Assembly (NCBI RefSeq): GCF_019583405.1
Contig: NZ_SZUU01000002.1
Coordinates: 124,001-188,000 of the forward strand
Length of the DNA: 64,000 nt
Reading direction: 5' to 3'
From: Bacteroides fragilis
Lineage (GTDB): Bacteria > Bacteroidota > Bacteroidia > Bacteroidales > Bacteroidaceae
Shown here in pieces: positions 8,228 through 17,008 of this stretch. The notes beneath the pieces are model-generated. The model searched no databases, was not told where the DNA came from, and saw only the letters and a list, made by a program, of their open reading frames with translations. The first letter of the stretch is position 1, and each line of letters opens with the position of its first letter. A program made the position numbers and the translations under genes.

Positions 8228-8551
8228 ATGAAAAGAAAAAAACAAAACAGGAAATACATTGCATGGCTGTTACTAATAACATTTATGTCCTTTTTTGGCA
8301 TAAAAGCTTTTCATTACCATGAAGAGACACATTCAGCTACACATGATGAATGTCAATCTTGTCCCAAATCCCCATGCAATCAGTGTCCGATCTGTGACTT
8401 TGCTTTTTCCCCTTTCCTACAGCAAGCAAAAGCTTCTCATAACAATCTAATAACTCCCACTCTGATTTATGAGCAAGAAATATCTCAGGATAAGGTCTAT
8501 AAAACAGAACTTTATCCGTATTACCTGCATGCTCCGCCTATCCGGTTCTGA
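8228..8551 (+). CDS. Small Cys/His-rich membrane-anchored protein, possible metal binder
   Basis: 107 residues from ATG 8228. A basic N-terminus (MKRKKQNRK) and one hydrophobic helix (residues 10-26) are followed by a dense metal-ligand stretch: HYHEETHSATH, then CQSC, PKSPCNQCPICDF. The remainder is polar. Not recognised as a named family. It is followed at 53 bp by a TonB-dependent receptor gene whose plug also carries a CxxC, and small His/Cys proteins of this kind often precede metal-related receptors. Inferred: periplasmic or inner-membrane handling of a transition metal such as copper or zinc; the sequence alone does not prove it. Confidence 0.6.
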   Translation: MKRKKQNRKYIAWLLLITFMSFFGIKAFHYHEETHSATHDECQSCPKSPCNQCPICDFAFSPFLQQAKASHNNLITPTLIYEQEISQDKVYKTELYPYYLHAPPIRF

Positions 8552-8595
8552 CAGTAAAGTTGAGATAAAAATAAAAAAACAACTGACTCAGAACC
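8544..8595 (+). promoter_or_regulatory. Intercistronic hairpin before the TonB-receptor start
   Basis: GGTTCTGA (8544-8551, including the upstream stop codon) can pair with TCAGAACC (8588-8595), with further CAGT/ACTG and GTTG/CAAC pairs inside. The structure ends 8 nt before the receptor ATG at 8604. It could tune receptor translation relative to the small protein. The 3' side is not followed by a T-run, so it is not a clear terminator. Confidence 0.45.
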
Positions 8596-8603
8596 AATTT
8601 TAG

Positions 8604-10940
8604 ATGAACTACAAATTTATTATTTGCCTTTGCGGTTGGCTGATGCTGACCGTCATGGCCGTTTATGCCGAAAACGTACCTTCGGAAGGAGGTGATGCCC
8701 ATATCTACGGTCACGTCACCGACAAGAAAAGCGGGAATCCCCTGCCGTATATAAACATTTATGTGAAAGGAACAACTATCGGCACAACCACCGATAGCTC
8801 TGGTCATTATTTCCTGAAAAATTCGCCAACAGGAAAACTAACCATTGAAGCGCAATTCATCGGTTACCGCACCTTGCAGAAAGAAGTCGAAGTAACACCC
8901 GGTTCCACCCAAGAACTTAATTTCACAATGGAAGAAGATAACATAGCACTGGATGAAGTCGTGGTTTCCGCCAACCGAGCCGAAACAATGCGTCGCATGG
9001 CTCCCAATCTGGTGAACGTAATGGACTCCAAACTATTTGAGAACACACATGCCGTTTGTCTGGCGCAGGGATTGAGTTTTCAGCCGGGTGTCCGGGTAGA
9101 AGATAATTGCCAAAGCTGTGGTTATACACAAGTACGCATCAACGGACTCGATGGGCATTATTCACAAATGCTGATTGACTCCCGCCCTGTGATTTCCGCA
9201 CTTGCCGGCGTGTATGGTCTCGAACAGATACCGGCAAACATGATTCAGCGTGTAGAAGTAGTACGTGGGGGTGGTTCCGCATTATTCGGAGGATCTGCTA
9301 TCGGCGGTACAATTAATATAATCACTAAAGAACCGACCCGCAATTCAGCGGAGTTCTCCCATTCTTTAATGTCCGTCGGAGGAAGTAGTGTTTTTGATAA
9401 TAACACGACGTTGAATGCCTCTCTCGTCACCGACGACAATCGTGCCGGAGTATATATATTCGGGCAAAGCCGTCAACGTGACGGTTACGACCATGACGGG
9501 GACGGATATACGGAACTGCCCGTATTGAGAAATAAAGTAATCGGACTGCATTCATTTCTTAAACCCAGTACTCATTCCAAACTGACACTGGAGTACCATG
9601 CCATCAACGGATTCAGCCGGGGAGGAAACAAGTTGAATCTGCCACCACAAGAAGCGAATATAGCCGAACAAGCGGAACATACTATAAACAGCGGAGGAGT
9701 AACATACGATCTTTTTTCACAGGATGAAAACAATCATCTGAGCACTTACTTTTCTGTTGGTGATGTAGCCCGAAACAGTTATTACGGCGGAACAGGAGAT
9801 GATTCTCCGGAAAACATAGCAGATGCGCAAAAGGCTTATGGAACTACACATGACCTGACGATGGTAGGCGGTGCGCAATACATGCATCGTTTCGGCCGGT
9901 TTCTGTTTATGCCCTCCGAATTGATTGCAGGTGCGGAATACAACTACGATAACCTGACCGACAAATATATCGGCTACAATAGAGACTTCAAGCAAAAAGT
10001 CAGGATAGGAAGTGCATTTCTGCAAAACGAATGGAAAAATAACCGGTGGGGCTTGCTTTTAGGAGGACGTCTGGACAAACACAATCTGATTAACCACGTG
10101 ATATTCAGCCCGAGGATCAATCTGCGTTACAATCCGACACAGGAAATCAACCTGCGCGCCAGCTACGCAGGCGGTTTCCGCGCACCGCAAACTTTTGATG
10201 AAGACTTACATACCAGTCTGGTAGGTGGCGAACGTGTGGTAACGCGGCTGGCAAAGAACCTGAAGGAGGAGCGCTCTAACAGCTTCAGCGTTTCGGCCGA
10301 TTTGTACCATACTTTCGGTAACATACAAGTCAACCTCTTGTTGGAAGGTTTCTATACCAACCTGAGCAATGTATTTGCCGAACGTAAATTGAATCAGCCT
10401 GACGAACAGGGAAATGAAATTCTGGAACGCTATAATGCTTACGGAGCAAAGGTTTTCGGCCTAAATGCAGAAGGAAAAGCGGCTTTCACTTCCTGGTTTC
10501 AATTACAAGCAGGACTTACATTGCAACAAAGCCATTATGATGAAGCAATAGAATGGGATGAAGATGCTCCCAAAGAGAAAAAAATGATGCGTACGCCCAA
10601 TGTCTACGGGTACTTCACAGCAACACTCAATCCGCTCAAACATTTGTCGGCAACTTTCTCGGGCACCTATACGGGAAATATGCTGGTGGGGCATGCGGCA
10701 GGTTCAGGGGTCAATGAGCCAGTTGCAGTCACTACTCCGAAGTTTTTTGCAATCAATCTGAAGTTATCTTATGACATGACCGTATATAAAGGAGTAGTCT
10801 TGCAACTTAGCGGAGGAATTCAAAATATAACCAACGCCTACCAGAAAGATTTCGACAAAAATTGGAACCGTGATTCTGATTATATATACGGACCTTCACT
10901 GCCAAGGAGTTTCTTCTTCGGAGCAAGTGTCAGTTTATAA
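8604..10940 (+). CDS. TonB-dependent outer-membrane receptor
   Basis: 778 residues. Signal peptide (residues 1-22), a CarboxypepD_reg-like domain (HIYGHVTDKKSGNPLPYINIYVKG, about 30-115), a plug domain (about 120-240; VRINGLDGHYSQMLIDSRP and RVEVVRGGGSALFGGSAIGGTINIITK), then a 22-strand-type barrel ending in aromatic SFFFGASVSL. No STN domain, so it is a transporter rather than a sigma-signalling receptor. It lacks the length of SusC proteins and no SusD follows. The plug carries CQSC, matching a CQSC in the preceding small protein. Substrate unknown; the pairing suggests a metal or metal chelate. Possible co-transcription with 8228-8551. Confidence 0.85.
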   Translation: MNYKFIICLCGWLMLTVMAVYAENVPSEGGDAHIYGHVTDKKSGNPLPYINIYVKGTTIGTTTDSSGHYFLKNSPTGKLTIEAQFIGYRTLQKEVEVTPGSTQELNFTMEEDNIALDEVVVSANRAETMRRMAPNLVNVMDSKLFENTHAVCLAQGLSFQPGVRVEDNCQSCGYTQVRINGLDGHYSQMLIDSRPVISALAGVYGLEQIPANMIQRVEVVRGGGSALFGGSAIGGTINIITKEPTRNSAEFSHSLMSVGGSSVFDNNTTLNASLVTDDNRAGVYIFGQSRQRDGYDHDGDGYTELPVLRNKVIGLHSFLKPSTHSKLTLEYHAINGFSRGGNKLNLPPQEANIAEQAEHTINSGGVTYDLFSQDENNHLSTYFSVGDVARNSYYGGTGDDSPENIADAQKAYGTTHDLTMVGGAQYMHRFGRFLFMPSELIAGAEYNYDNLTDKYIGYNRDFKQKVRIGSAFLQNEWKNNRWGLLLGGRLDKHNLINHVIFSPRINLRYNPTQEINLRASYAGGFRAPQTFDEDLHTSLVGGERVVTRLAKNLKEERSNSFSVSADLYHTFGNIQVNLLLEGFYTNLSNVFAERKLNQPDEQGNEILERYNAYGAKVFGLNAEGKAAFTSWFQLQAGLTLQQSHYDEAIEWDEDAPKEKKMMRTPNVYGYFTATLNPLKHLSATFSGTYTGNMLVGHAAGSGVNEPVAVTTPKFFAINLKLSYDMTVYKGVVLQLSGGIQNITNAYQKDFDKNWNRDSDYIYGPSLPRSFFFGASVSL

Positions 10941-10942
10941 GG

Positions 10943-11239
10943 GCCAGCGTAGTAGACCAAGGATTCACATACCTCAGTTTAATGCTGCAAAACAAGGCTG
11001 ACTTTATATTGGGATATAATGAAAACAATCAAAAGACTCTAAAAAGGAACGATGTAGACTGGTCACAATCCCGTGTAGCTTTTGTTTCACCAAGCTTTAC
11101 TGATAATCAGAAAGAGGCTGTAAATTTCAGAGATTTAGCGATTGAACTTTGGGAAATAAAACGTTATGAAGGCGAACTGATTTCCATCAACCCCGTTCGT
11201 AAAACAAATGCAGCAGAAAGCATCAAGCCAATCATGTAG
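10943..11239 (+). pseudogene. Relic of a DUF5655-like protein (C-terminal part)
   Basis: The frame reads ASVVDQGFTYLSLMLQNKADFILGYNEN, then SQSRVAFVSPSFTDNQKEAVNFRDLAIELWEIKRYEGE, and ends at 11239. This resembles the C-terminal part of DUF5655/predicted-transport proteins (FVSPxFT...INFKDLPIELWEVKRYE). Coding similarity continues upstream of the first ATG (10982) to the stop of the receptor gene, so the 5' part of the gene has been lost. An 85-residue product from ATG 10982 is possible but would be only a fragment. Confidence 0.6.
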
Positions 11240-11544
11240 AAAAACACATATAACTTAAAAAAAATACATTTTTTTGTTTTCCCCTGAACAAAAATGATTT
11301 CTTCTACGTTTATAATTATGCAAATCGGCCTGAAGCGCTTTATGCCTATGGGAATATCCATAACAGCCGCAACGTATGCCTCCCCGGCATAGACAGGTAA
11401 GATTGCATAGTAGTTTTGTCGTGTTTTATTTTGTGTTTGTGTTGTGACGGTGCTGCGATGTGAATCGAAGTACCGTTTTTTTTGTACCTACCTCTCAGAA
11501 GCTAAAAGATTTACCATAAAAGAAGCAGAATACAGAGTAACGGG
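11240..11544. other. Intergenic region, no gene seen
   Basis: About 305 bp between the relic and the PNPOx-like gene. An A-run followed by a T-run (near 11256-11280) could end transcription. Nothing else supported. Confidence 0.4.
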
Positions 11545-11952
11545 TTAAATGTTCCGATGGACGAATTGTCCGTCGATCCAGAACGTGGCATGCTCAGAAC
11601 GGAACTTCAGTAAAACGTATTCCGGATCAGTCGGCCCCTTTGGAAAATGGGCGATAAACCAGTCTTGCCAATACTTCTGTTTGAGTCCGGCATCTGTCAC
11701 TACCTCCACTTCACCCGTCAGGGCAACGCTATTCCCTTGTTCGTAGAAACAAAGACCCGCTTTCGGATTGCTCCGGAAATCTTTGGTTTTCACAGAATGA
11801 TCTCCGGTTGCCATCCAAATCTCGGAAATACCTTCTGAGGCAATCTTGCTCAAAGGGACAGGGCGAGGATATCCCTCTTGATTGACCGAACTGAGTATTA
11901 CCGTTTCACAACCTTGCAGCAAATTTGCTGCTCTTTCGTTTAATGATTTCAT
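11545..11952 (-). CDS. Pyridoxamine 5'-phosphate oxidase-fold protein
   Basis: 135 residues, split-barrel flavin-binding fold of the general-stress-protein-26 type: ETVILSSVNQEGYPRPVPLSKI, EIWMATGDHSVKTKDFRSNPKAGLCFYEQGNSVALTGEVEVV, and C-terminal YWQDWFIAHFPKGPTDPEYVLLKF. Such small proteins bind FMN or related cofactors; the substrate is unknown, and a true PdxH function is not implied. Single gene with its own -7 box TATATTTG at 11990-11983. Confidence 0.8.
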   Translation of the reverse strand: MKSLNERAANLLQGCETVILSSVNQEGYPRPVPLSKIASEGISEIWMATGDHSVKTKDFRSNPKAGLCFYEQGNSVALTGEVEVVTDAGLKQKYWQDWFIAHFPKGPTDPEYVLLKFRSEHATFWIDGQFVHRNI

Positions 11953-11982
11953 TGTATATGATATTTAGATTGATAATCCCTG

Positions 11983-11990
11983 CAAATATA
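11983..11990 (-). promoter_or_regulatory. -7 box of the PNPOx-like gene
   Basis: TATATTTG on the minus strand, 30 bp before the start at 11952. No TTTG at the usual -33 distance. Confidence 0.5.
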
Positions 11991-12196
11991 AGCTTGCCCA
12001 CCTACCCCGGCGTTGTAAAAAAACGACTTTTACAGAATTTGAAGCAGCAGGAAATGCAATATAAACCATGTTAGCGAAATTAATGCCATTTCTTACAGAC
12101 ATAGTTTATTTTACGCTCGCGATACAATGCCTGTACCCGAAACCAAATCCGAAACGCTTTTCTAAAGGAGATTTCCTTTATCATCCAACCGATATT

Positions 12197-13018
12197 TTAT
12201 TTCTCAATATACGTCAGCAGCCCCTCTTGCGGTAAGGTCGGAGAGAGGAATGATTCTGCCGTACCGCCGGACAGCGTCTTGACCTCTTTCAGGAAGTGCG
12301 AAACATCGTAATATCCGGCATTCACCGCTACCGAGAGCAGGTTATTTGTCTCCGTCGTACTTTTCAGCAGATCAATCGCCTGCCTGAACTTCACAATCCG
12401 ACTGTATTCTTTAGGGGTAAATCCGGTAAACAGCTTGAACCTCCGTTCCAGATGCCGCTGACACAAACAAGCATCTTCTGCCAGCAAACGGATCTCCCGC
12501 TGACCGTGGTACAAATGAATGCGGTTTACCGCAAAAACAATCTGTTTGTCCACTACATCGTGCTTGTACATCGACCGCACCAATACTGTCTCAATACACT
12601 GAATCCTGCTCCGCAAATCCGGAAGCTCGTAGAGTCGCTCTGTAAACGAATCATCGAATAGCTTGATTTCCAAGTCGGTACTACTGATCCGCTGACCGGC
12701 CAACTCCTGCACGGGCAAGTCCATGAATCGGAATAATCCGCAAGGATGAAAACGAATACCAACCATGTGAACCGTTTCGGTATACGCAACCAACTCCGAA
12801 TAACGTTTCATCGGTCCCACGAAAAACGAACGGCAAGACGGCATGATCCGCCCTTCGCTGCCTACCGGTTGTGTTATCCCGCCCAAAGCGAAAATCAAAT
12901 CGGTACACCCGTCCGGCAGGACGTTGATGCGCATCCCATACTCAGGACTTCCTTTGAACTCCCAGATTTTATCGACGTAAGGAGCCAGCAGTCCACAAGG
13001 TTGATATTCTCTATACAT
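12197..13018 (-). CDS. AraC-family regulator with DUF6597-like N-terminus
   Basis: 273 residues. Starts MYREYQPCGLLAPYVDKIWEFKG, the opening of the DUF6597-type sensory half, with LPDGCTDLIFALGG and FVGPMKRYSELV. The C-terminal AraC DNA-binding half has LLAEDACLCQRHLERRFKLFTGFTPKEYSRIVKFRQAIDLL and VAVNAGYYDVSHFLKEVKTLSG. It has the same architecture as the regulator at 13532-14338; a VOC protein gene lies between them. Ligand unknown. The -7 box at 13040-13033 implies a leader of only about 12 nt. Confidence 0.85.
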   Translation of the reverse strand: MYREYQPCGLLAPYVDKIWEFKGSPEYGMRINVLPDGCTDLIFALGGITQPVGSEGRIMPSCRSFFVGPMKRYSELVAYTETVHMVGIRFHPCGLFRFMDLPVQELAGQRISSTDLEIKLFDDSFTERLYELPDLRSRIQCIETVLVRSMYKHDVVDKQIVFAVNRIHLYHGQREIRLLAEDACLCQRHLERRFKLFTGFTPKEYSRIVKFRQAIDLLKSTTETNNLLSVAVNAGYYDVSHFLKEVKTLSGGTAESFLSPTLPQEGLLTYIEK

Positions 13019-13032
13019 ACTTCAATTTCGGG

Positions 13033-13040
13033 CAAATATA
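13033..13040 (-). promoter_or_regulatory. -7 box of the AraC gene at 12197-13018
   Basis: TATATTTG on the minus strand ending 15 nt before the ATG, so the mRNA leader would be very short. Confidence 0.5.
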
Positions 13041-13060
13041 GTGAGAATCACTCACACCTG

Positions 13061-13426
13061 CTATTTATCCGAATACAAACCGATATGGTTTCCTTCGCTA
13101 TCGGCAAAAACAGCGAAATGTCCCCTGCCTTCAGCGTCAATCTTCGTCTCGGGGATAATGACTTTCCCGCCTTTCTGCAGGACACGTTCCAGCGACTTGC
13201 CGATCTCTTCGCAATAGAAATGAATCAGCGTTCCCCGCTCAGAAGGCAGGAAATCAGGTGCCCACGACACCGCTCCCACCGCTTCGCCCTGCTCCATGAA
13301 GCAGGCCATCTTCTCCTCTTCATACTCCGAGACCGCCAATTTGATGTCCAACACTGTTTCATAAAATCCTACCGCCCGGTGGAAATCTGCCGCCGGAATC
13401 TCAAAAAACGCAATAAACTTTTCCAT
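13061..13426 (-). CDS. VOC (glyoxalase/bleomycin-resistance) family protein
   Basis: 121 residues: MEKFIAFFEIPAADFHRAVGFYETVLDIKLAV is the first beta-alpha-beta module, and KVIIPETKIDAEGRGHFAVFADSEGNHIGLYS is the second, with the typical DSEGNxIGLYS end. These proteins bind metal or small ligands in several reactions; the activity here is unknown. It stands between two DUF6597-AraC genes on the same strand. A possible -7 box TACTTTTG lies at 13494-13487. Confidence 0.85.
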   Translation of the reverse strand: MEKFIAFFEIPAADFHRAVGFYETVLDIKLAVSEYEEEKMACFMEQGEAVGAVSWAPDFLPSERGTLIHFYCEEIGKSLERVLQKGGKVIIPETKIDAEGRGHFAVFADSEGNHIGLYSDK

Positions 13427-13531
13427 TTTCTTTCTATTAATAAGATGAATACTGTATGCCGGAAGTCACGTCTCCCAAGCACACCACAAAAGTAGGCCAA
13501 AGTACCCGCCCCGGATAGTAAAAAACAGACA

Positions 13532-14338
13532 TCATTCCTCCGCGGAGAAATAATCGGAATAAGGGGCGCAAACAGCTAAGTATTCCACCGGAGTATATCC
13601 CGAAAAGAGTTTGAACTCCTTAATCATGTGCGATTGGTCGAAGAAACCACATTCGCAGGCCAGTTGCGCAAACGAAATGCCCGGCTGGCATTGCAGGGTG
13701 TACAACGCCCGCTGCATCCGCACAATGCGCAGAAACTCCTTGGGAGTAGCGCCTACATACTCCGCAAACACCCGCCCAAACTGCTTATTGCTCAGGCATG
13801 CTACGTCCGCCAGTTGTGCCGTACGGATGTGCGGATGGAGGGTCACCGCCTCCAAAGCGGTCGAAACCCGCTTCAGGTTGTATTCAGAAAAAGCGTAGAG
13901 ACGGCTTAGCAGAAACTCTTCTATCAGGCGGATGCACGCCGCCTGATCCGGCATATCGGCTACCCGCCTGCCCAGATCAACCAACTGAGGATCGTCCGTC
14001 TCTTCGGTATTTACATTCATCCCACGAAACTCGCTGACAGGCATGTGGAGGAAAACTTTTGCGGCAAAGGGCTGAAAAACGACTACGATCATCTCCAACA
14101 TCCCCGTAGACTCGACATCGGAATAGCCGAACGCCTGCCCGCTGATGAAAGAAGAGGGTTGCAACCGGCCTTCGGTCAGCGAAAGCAGTTGCCGCCCCCG
14201 GTGAAAGACCATCTGGACGCACCCCACGGGTAACGTCCGTTCGGATACCGGCGCAAGCGCATCGTCGCTCAATATCCAGTAATGCCGGACATAAGGGACG
14301 AGCGCCGCTGTGGGCATTATGATTCTGAATGATTGCAT
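13532..14338 (-). CDS. AraC-family regulator with DUF6597-like N-terminus
   Basis: 268 residues: MQSFRIIMPTAALVPYVRHYWIL and LPVGCVQMVFHRG in the sensory half, ISGQAFGYSDVESTGMLEMIVVVFQPFAAKVFL in the middle, and an AraC HTH pair at the end (LADVACLSNKQFGRVFAEYVGATPKEFLRIVRMQ; FAQLACECGFFDQSHMIKEFKLFSGYTPVEYL). More GC-rich codon use than the flanking regions. Paralogous in layout to 12197-13018. The -7 box TATCTTTG at 14381-14374 supports this start. Confidence 0.85.
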   Translation of the reverse strand: MQSFRIIMPTAALVPYVRHYWILSDDALAPVSERTLPVGCVQMVFHRGRQLLSLTEGRLQPSSFISGQAFGYSDVESTGMLEMIVVVFQPFAAKVFLHMPVSEFRGMNVNTEETDDPQLVDLGRRVADMPDQAACIRLIEEFLLSRLYAFSEYNLKRVSTALEAVTLHPHIRTAQLADVACLSNKQFGRVFAEYVGATPKEFLRIVRMQRALYTLQCQPGISFAQLACECGFFDQSHMIKEFKLFSGYTPVEYLAVCAPYSDYFSAEE

Positions 14339-14373
14339 AGACTACAAATATATTGTTTTTTAGATCATCGCGG

Positions 14374-14381
14374 CAAAGATA
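14374..14381 (-). promoter_or_regulatory. -7 box of the AraC gene at 13532-14338
   Basis: TATCTTTG followed on the minus strand by CCGCG, about 36 nt before the ATG. Confidence 0.55.
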
Positions 14382-14572
14382 AGGGACGGGAAAAAGAAGG
14401 GATAGGAAAAAAGAGACAAAGAAAAGCAAGAATGGACAAACGCAGCTGATATTTAGAACGTACTTTTGTCCCCCCAAGCCGACAGACATGAGTATTTAAG
14501 AAAGTTAGACTTATAGATAATAAGCAACACAACTTTATTTGTTTATTATAAACCTCTTTTCGAAAAGAATCA

Positions 14573-14580
14573 TATCTTTG
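14573..14580 (+). promoter_or_regulatory. -7 box of the Fpg/Nei-like gene
   Basis: TATCTTTG, 34 nt before the ATG at 14615. TTTG upstream is at 14538-14541, too far for a standard -33 element. Confidence 0.55.
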
Positions 14581-14614
14581 TACAGCTATAACTTTTAAAT
14601 AAATTCTTTCGCCC

Positions 14615-15454
14615 ATGATAGAAGCTCCCGAAGCCCGCCTACTGTGCGAGCAACTGAACAAGACCGTATGCGGCAAACGAATCACGGATGTGTTCGCTCA
14701 ATACACACCACATAAATTTGCCTGGTTTTATGGTAAACCGGAAGAGTGTGCCGAACGCCTGGTTGGCAAGACCATTGACAGAGCCTGCCCACAAGGCGGA
14801 ATGGTCGAACTAACGGCCGGAGACACGATGTTGGTTTTGACAGACGGAGTCAATCTTCGTTATTTCGAATCGGGAGCGAAGTTACCCTCCAAACATCAGC
14901 TGCTGGTGGCATTCGATGACGAAAGTTGCCTGGTAGCATCGGTACGGATGTACGGAGCACTGTTGTGCTTTACCCAAGGACATTTTGACGCACCGTTGGC
15001 AGCCTATTACGAAACGGCCAGAACAAAGCCACAAGTGATGTCGGACGCCTTTGACAAGGAGTACTTTCTTGGATTGGTAAATGCGCCGGAAGCACAGAAG
15101 AAATCGGCAAAAGCTTTTCTGGCAACGGAACAGACAATTCCCGGACTGGGCAACGGAGTATTGCAAGACATCCTGTACCATGCGCATATTCATCCCAAGA
15201 CAAAGATCGACAAACTGGGCGCAGAAGAAAAGGAGAAAATATACGAACAAGTGAAAGAGACACTACAAGATATCTACCGCCTGGGCGGACGAAGCACCGA
15301 AACCGATTTGTTCGGAGTTCCCGGCCGGTACGTAGCCTCCCTGTCAAAAAATACGGCGGGACAGGCATGCTCCAAATGTGGTGAAACCATTGTGAAAGAG
15401 AATTATCTGGGAGGAAGTATTTATTATTGCAGAGGATGCCAAGTAATGAAATAA
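14615..15454 (+). CDS. Fpg/Nei-family DNA glycosylase-like protein without N-terminal Pro
   Basis: 279 residues. N-terminal Fpg/Nei beta-sandwich, H2TH region (AFLATEQTIPGLGNGVLQDILYHAHIHPK), and a C-terminal zinc finger with Cys252, Cys255, Cys272 and Cys275. In classical MutM/Nei the processed N-terminus is Pro-Glu and the Pro amine is the nucleophile. Here the start reads MIEAPEARLL: Glu3, Pro5 and Glu6 align, but position 2 is Ile. The protein may therefore be a DNA-binding or alternative-chemistry member; divergent family members with this start type occur in gut bacteria. Single gene with its own -7 box. Confidence 0.85.
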   Translation: MIEAPEARLLCEQLNKTVCGKRITDVFAQYTPHKFAWFYGKPEECAERLVGKTIDRACPQGGMVELTAGDTMLVLTDGVNLRYFESGAKLPSKHQLLVAFDDESCLVASVRMYGALLCFTQGHFDAPLAAYYETARTKPQVMSDAFDKEYFLGLVNAPEAQKKSAKAFLATEQTIPGLGNGVLQDILYHAHIHPKTKIDKLGAEEKEKIYEQVKETLQDIYRLGGRSTETDLFGVPGRYVASLSKNTAGQACSKCGETIVKENYLGGSIYYCRGCQVMK

Positions 15455-15536
15455 AACCCTTCCCCATACAACTTTCAAACTATAAAAGCAGTTGAAATAA
15501 CTCTTTTCTCATGTAACTATAAAAACAAAAAGAATA

Positions 15537-16130
15537 ATGAAACAAGAAGTATTATTTATCATTCTCAACGAATATGCCGATTGGGAAAGTGCTTTCATAG
15601 CAGCGTCCCTTCATTCCGGACTAATGCCGGGCAGTGAAATCAAGTACGTAGTCAAAACAGTAGCCCCCACTTTAGATACGGTCCGTTCTTTGGGCGGTTT
15701 CCGTACTCTGCCGGACTACAGTTTCGACAACCTTCCTTCTGATTATGCTGCCTTGGTCCTAATTGGTGGTATGCAATGGCAATCTCCTGAAGCAGAACGT
15801 GTATTCCCCATCGTGCAGGATGCTTTCGAAAAAGGAAAAGTGATTGGTGGCATCTGTAACGCTGCTTCATTTCTATGCGCCCATGGCTTCCTAAACCATG
15901 TTAAGCATACCGGAAACACCCTTGCCGTGCTCAAACAGTGGGGCGGAGAACAATATACCAACGAGGATGGTTACCTGGAAAAGCAAGCTGTCGGTGATAA
16001 GAACATAGTTACGGCAAACGGTACTGGTTATCTGGAATTCACCCGTGAGTTGCTATTAGCATTGAAAGCCGATACGCAGGAAAAGATCGAGGCATTTTAT
16101 GATTTCAGTAAAAATGGACTTGTGAGATAG
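15537..16130 (+). CDS. DJ-1/PfpI-family protein
   Basis: 197 residues of the class I glutamine amidotransferase-like fold. Nucleophile elbow GGICNAASFLCAHG with Cys107, preceded by ALVLIGGMQW; early acidic residue in NEYADWE (Glu17) at the position that activates the Cys in DJ-1 proteins. Family members act as deglycases, chaperones or stress proteases; the activity here is open. It is 29 bp upstream of the secreted hydrolase gene and may be co-transcribed with it. Confidence 0.85.
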   Translation: MKQEVLFIILNEYADWESAFIAASLHSGLMPGSEIKYVVKTVAPTLDTVRSLGGFRTLPDYSFDNLPSDYAALVLIGGMQWQSPEAERVFPIVQDAFEKGKVIGGICNAASFLCAHGFLNHVKHTGNTLAVLKQWGGEQYTNEDGYLEKQAVGDKNIVTANGTGYLEFTRELLLALKADTQEKIEAFYDFSKNGLVR

Positions 16131-16159
16131 CAACAGGTTTACCAAACACACAAGACAGT

Positions 16160-16891
16160 ATGAAAAAAGGATTCACCGTACTTCTATTTTTATTCTCTCT
16201 GGCAGAAGTATATGCACAAACGGAATTCACGACTTGTCTGTTTGACTCAAGCCGGAACCGGATAGTGCCGGTAGCTATTTATCAACCGCGAAAAGAAAAT
16301 CCCAAAACAAGAGTCATTATATTCAACCATGGATATGACGGAAACAAGAACGATAAATCGAACCAAAGTTATTCATATCTGACTCGTTTTTTGGCAGAAA
16401 AAGAATATTATGTGATAAGTATCCAACACGAATTGTCCGATGATCCTCTTTTGGCTATGGAAGGAAATTTTATGGAAACCCGTATGCCTAACTGGAAAAG
16501 AGGAGAAGAAAATATTCTCTTTACAATCCGGGAGTTTAAGAAGCTAAAACCGGATCTGCAATGGGAGAAACTTTGTGTGATAGGTCATTCAAACGGAGGT
16601 GATATAACCATGCTCACCGCAACGGATCATCCGGAACTGATAACGAAAGCTATCTCAATGGACCACCGGAGAATGATAATCCCAAGAACACAAAAGCCAC
16701 GGATATACACGTTGAGAGGGTGCGATTATGATGCTGATCCGGGCGTACTCCCAACCAGCGAGGAGCAAAAGAAATTTCGAATAGAAGTTGTGCGACTGGA
16801 TGGAGTTACACACAGTAACATGGGAGAAAACGGATCGGCAGAACAACATGATCTTATTAAGCGACACATATATATGTTCTTAAATAACTAA
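16160..16891 (+). CDS. Secreted alpha/beta hydrolase
   Basis: 243 residues with a signal peptide (residues 1-20, VYAQ). Oxyanion strand VIIFNHGYDGN (about 52-62), nucleophile elbow GHSNGGD with Ser144, and a late THSNMG that supplies the likely catalytic His. Probably a periplasmic esterase or related enzyme; substrate unknown. Confidence 0.75.
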   Translation: MKKGFTVLLFLFSLAEVYAQTEFTTCLFDSSRNRIVPVAIYQPRKENPKTRVIIFNHGYDGNKNDKSNQSYSYLTRFLAEKEYYVISIQHELSDDPLLAMEGNFMETRMPNWKRGEENILFTIREFKKLKPDLQWEKLCVIGHSNGGDITMLTATDHPELITKAISMDHRRMIIPRTQKPRIYTLRGCDYDADPGVLPTSEEQKKFRIEVVRLDGVTHSNMGENGSAEQHDLIKRHIYMFLNN

Positions 16892-17008
16892 TTATTTTTT
16901 AGATAATTACACAATATACCATGACATATCCTTCTGGATTATCCGACTTCTAAAAGTAAAAAATAGTATAAGCAAACCTTTCGGGCTCAATACAAACAAA
17001 CAGACGAA

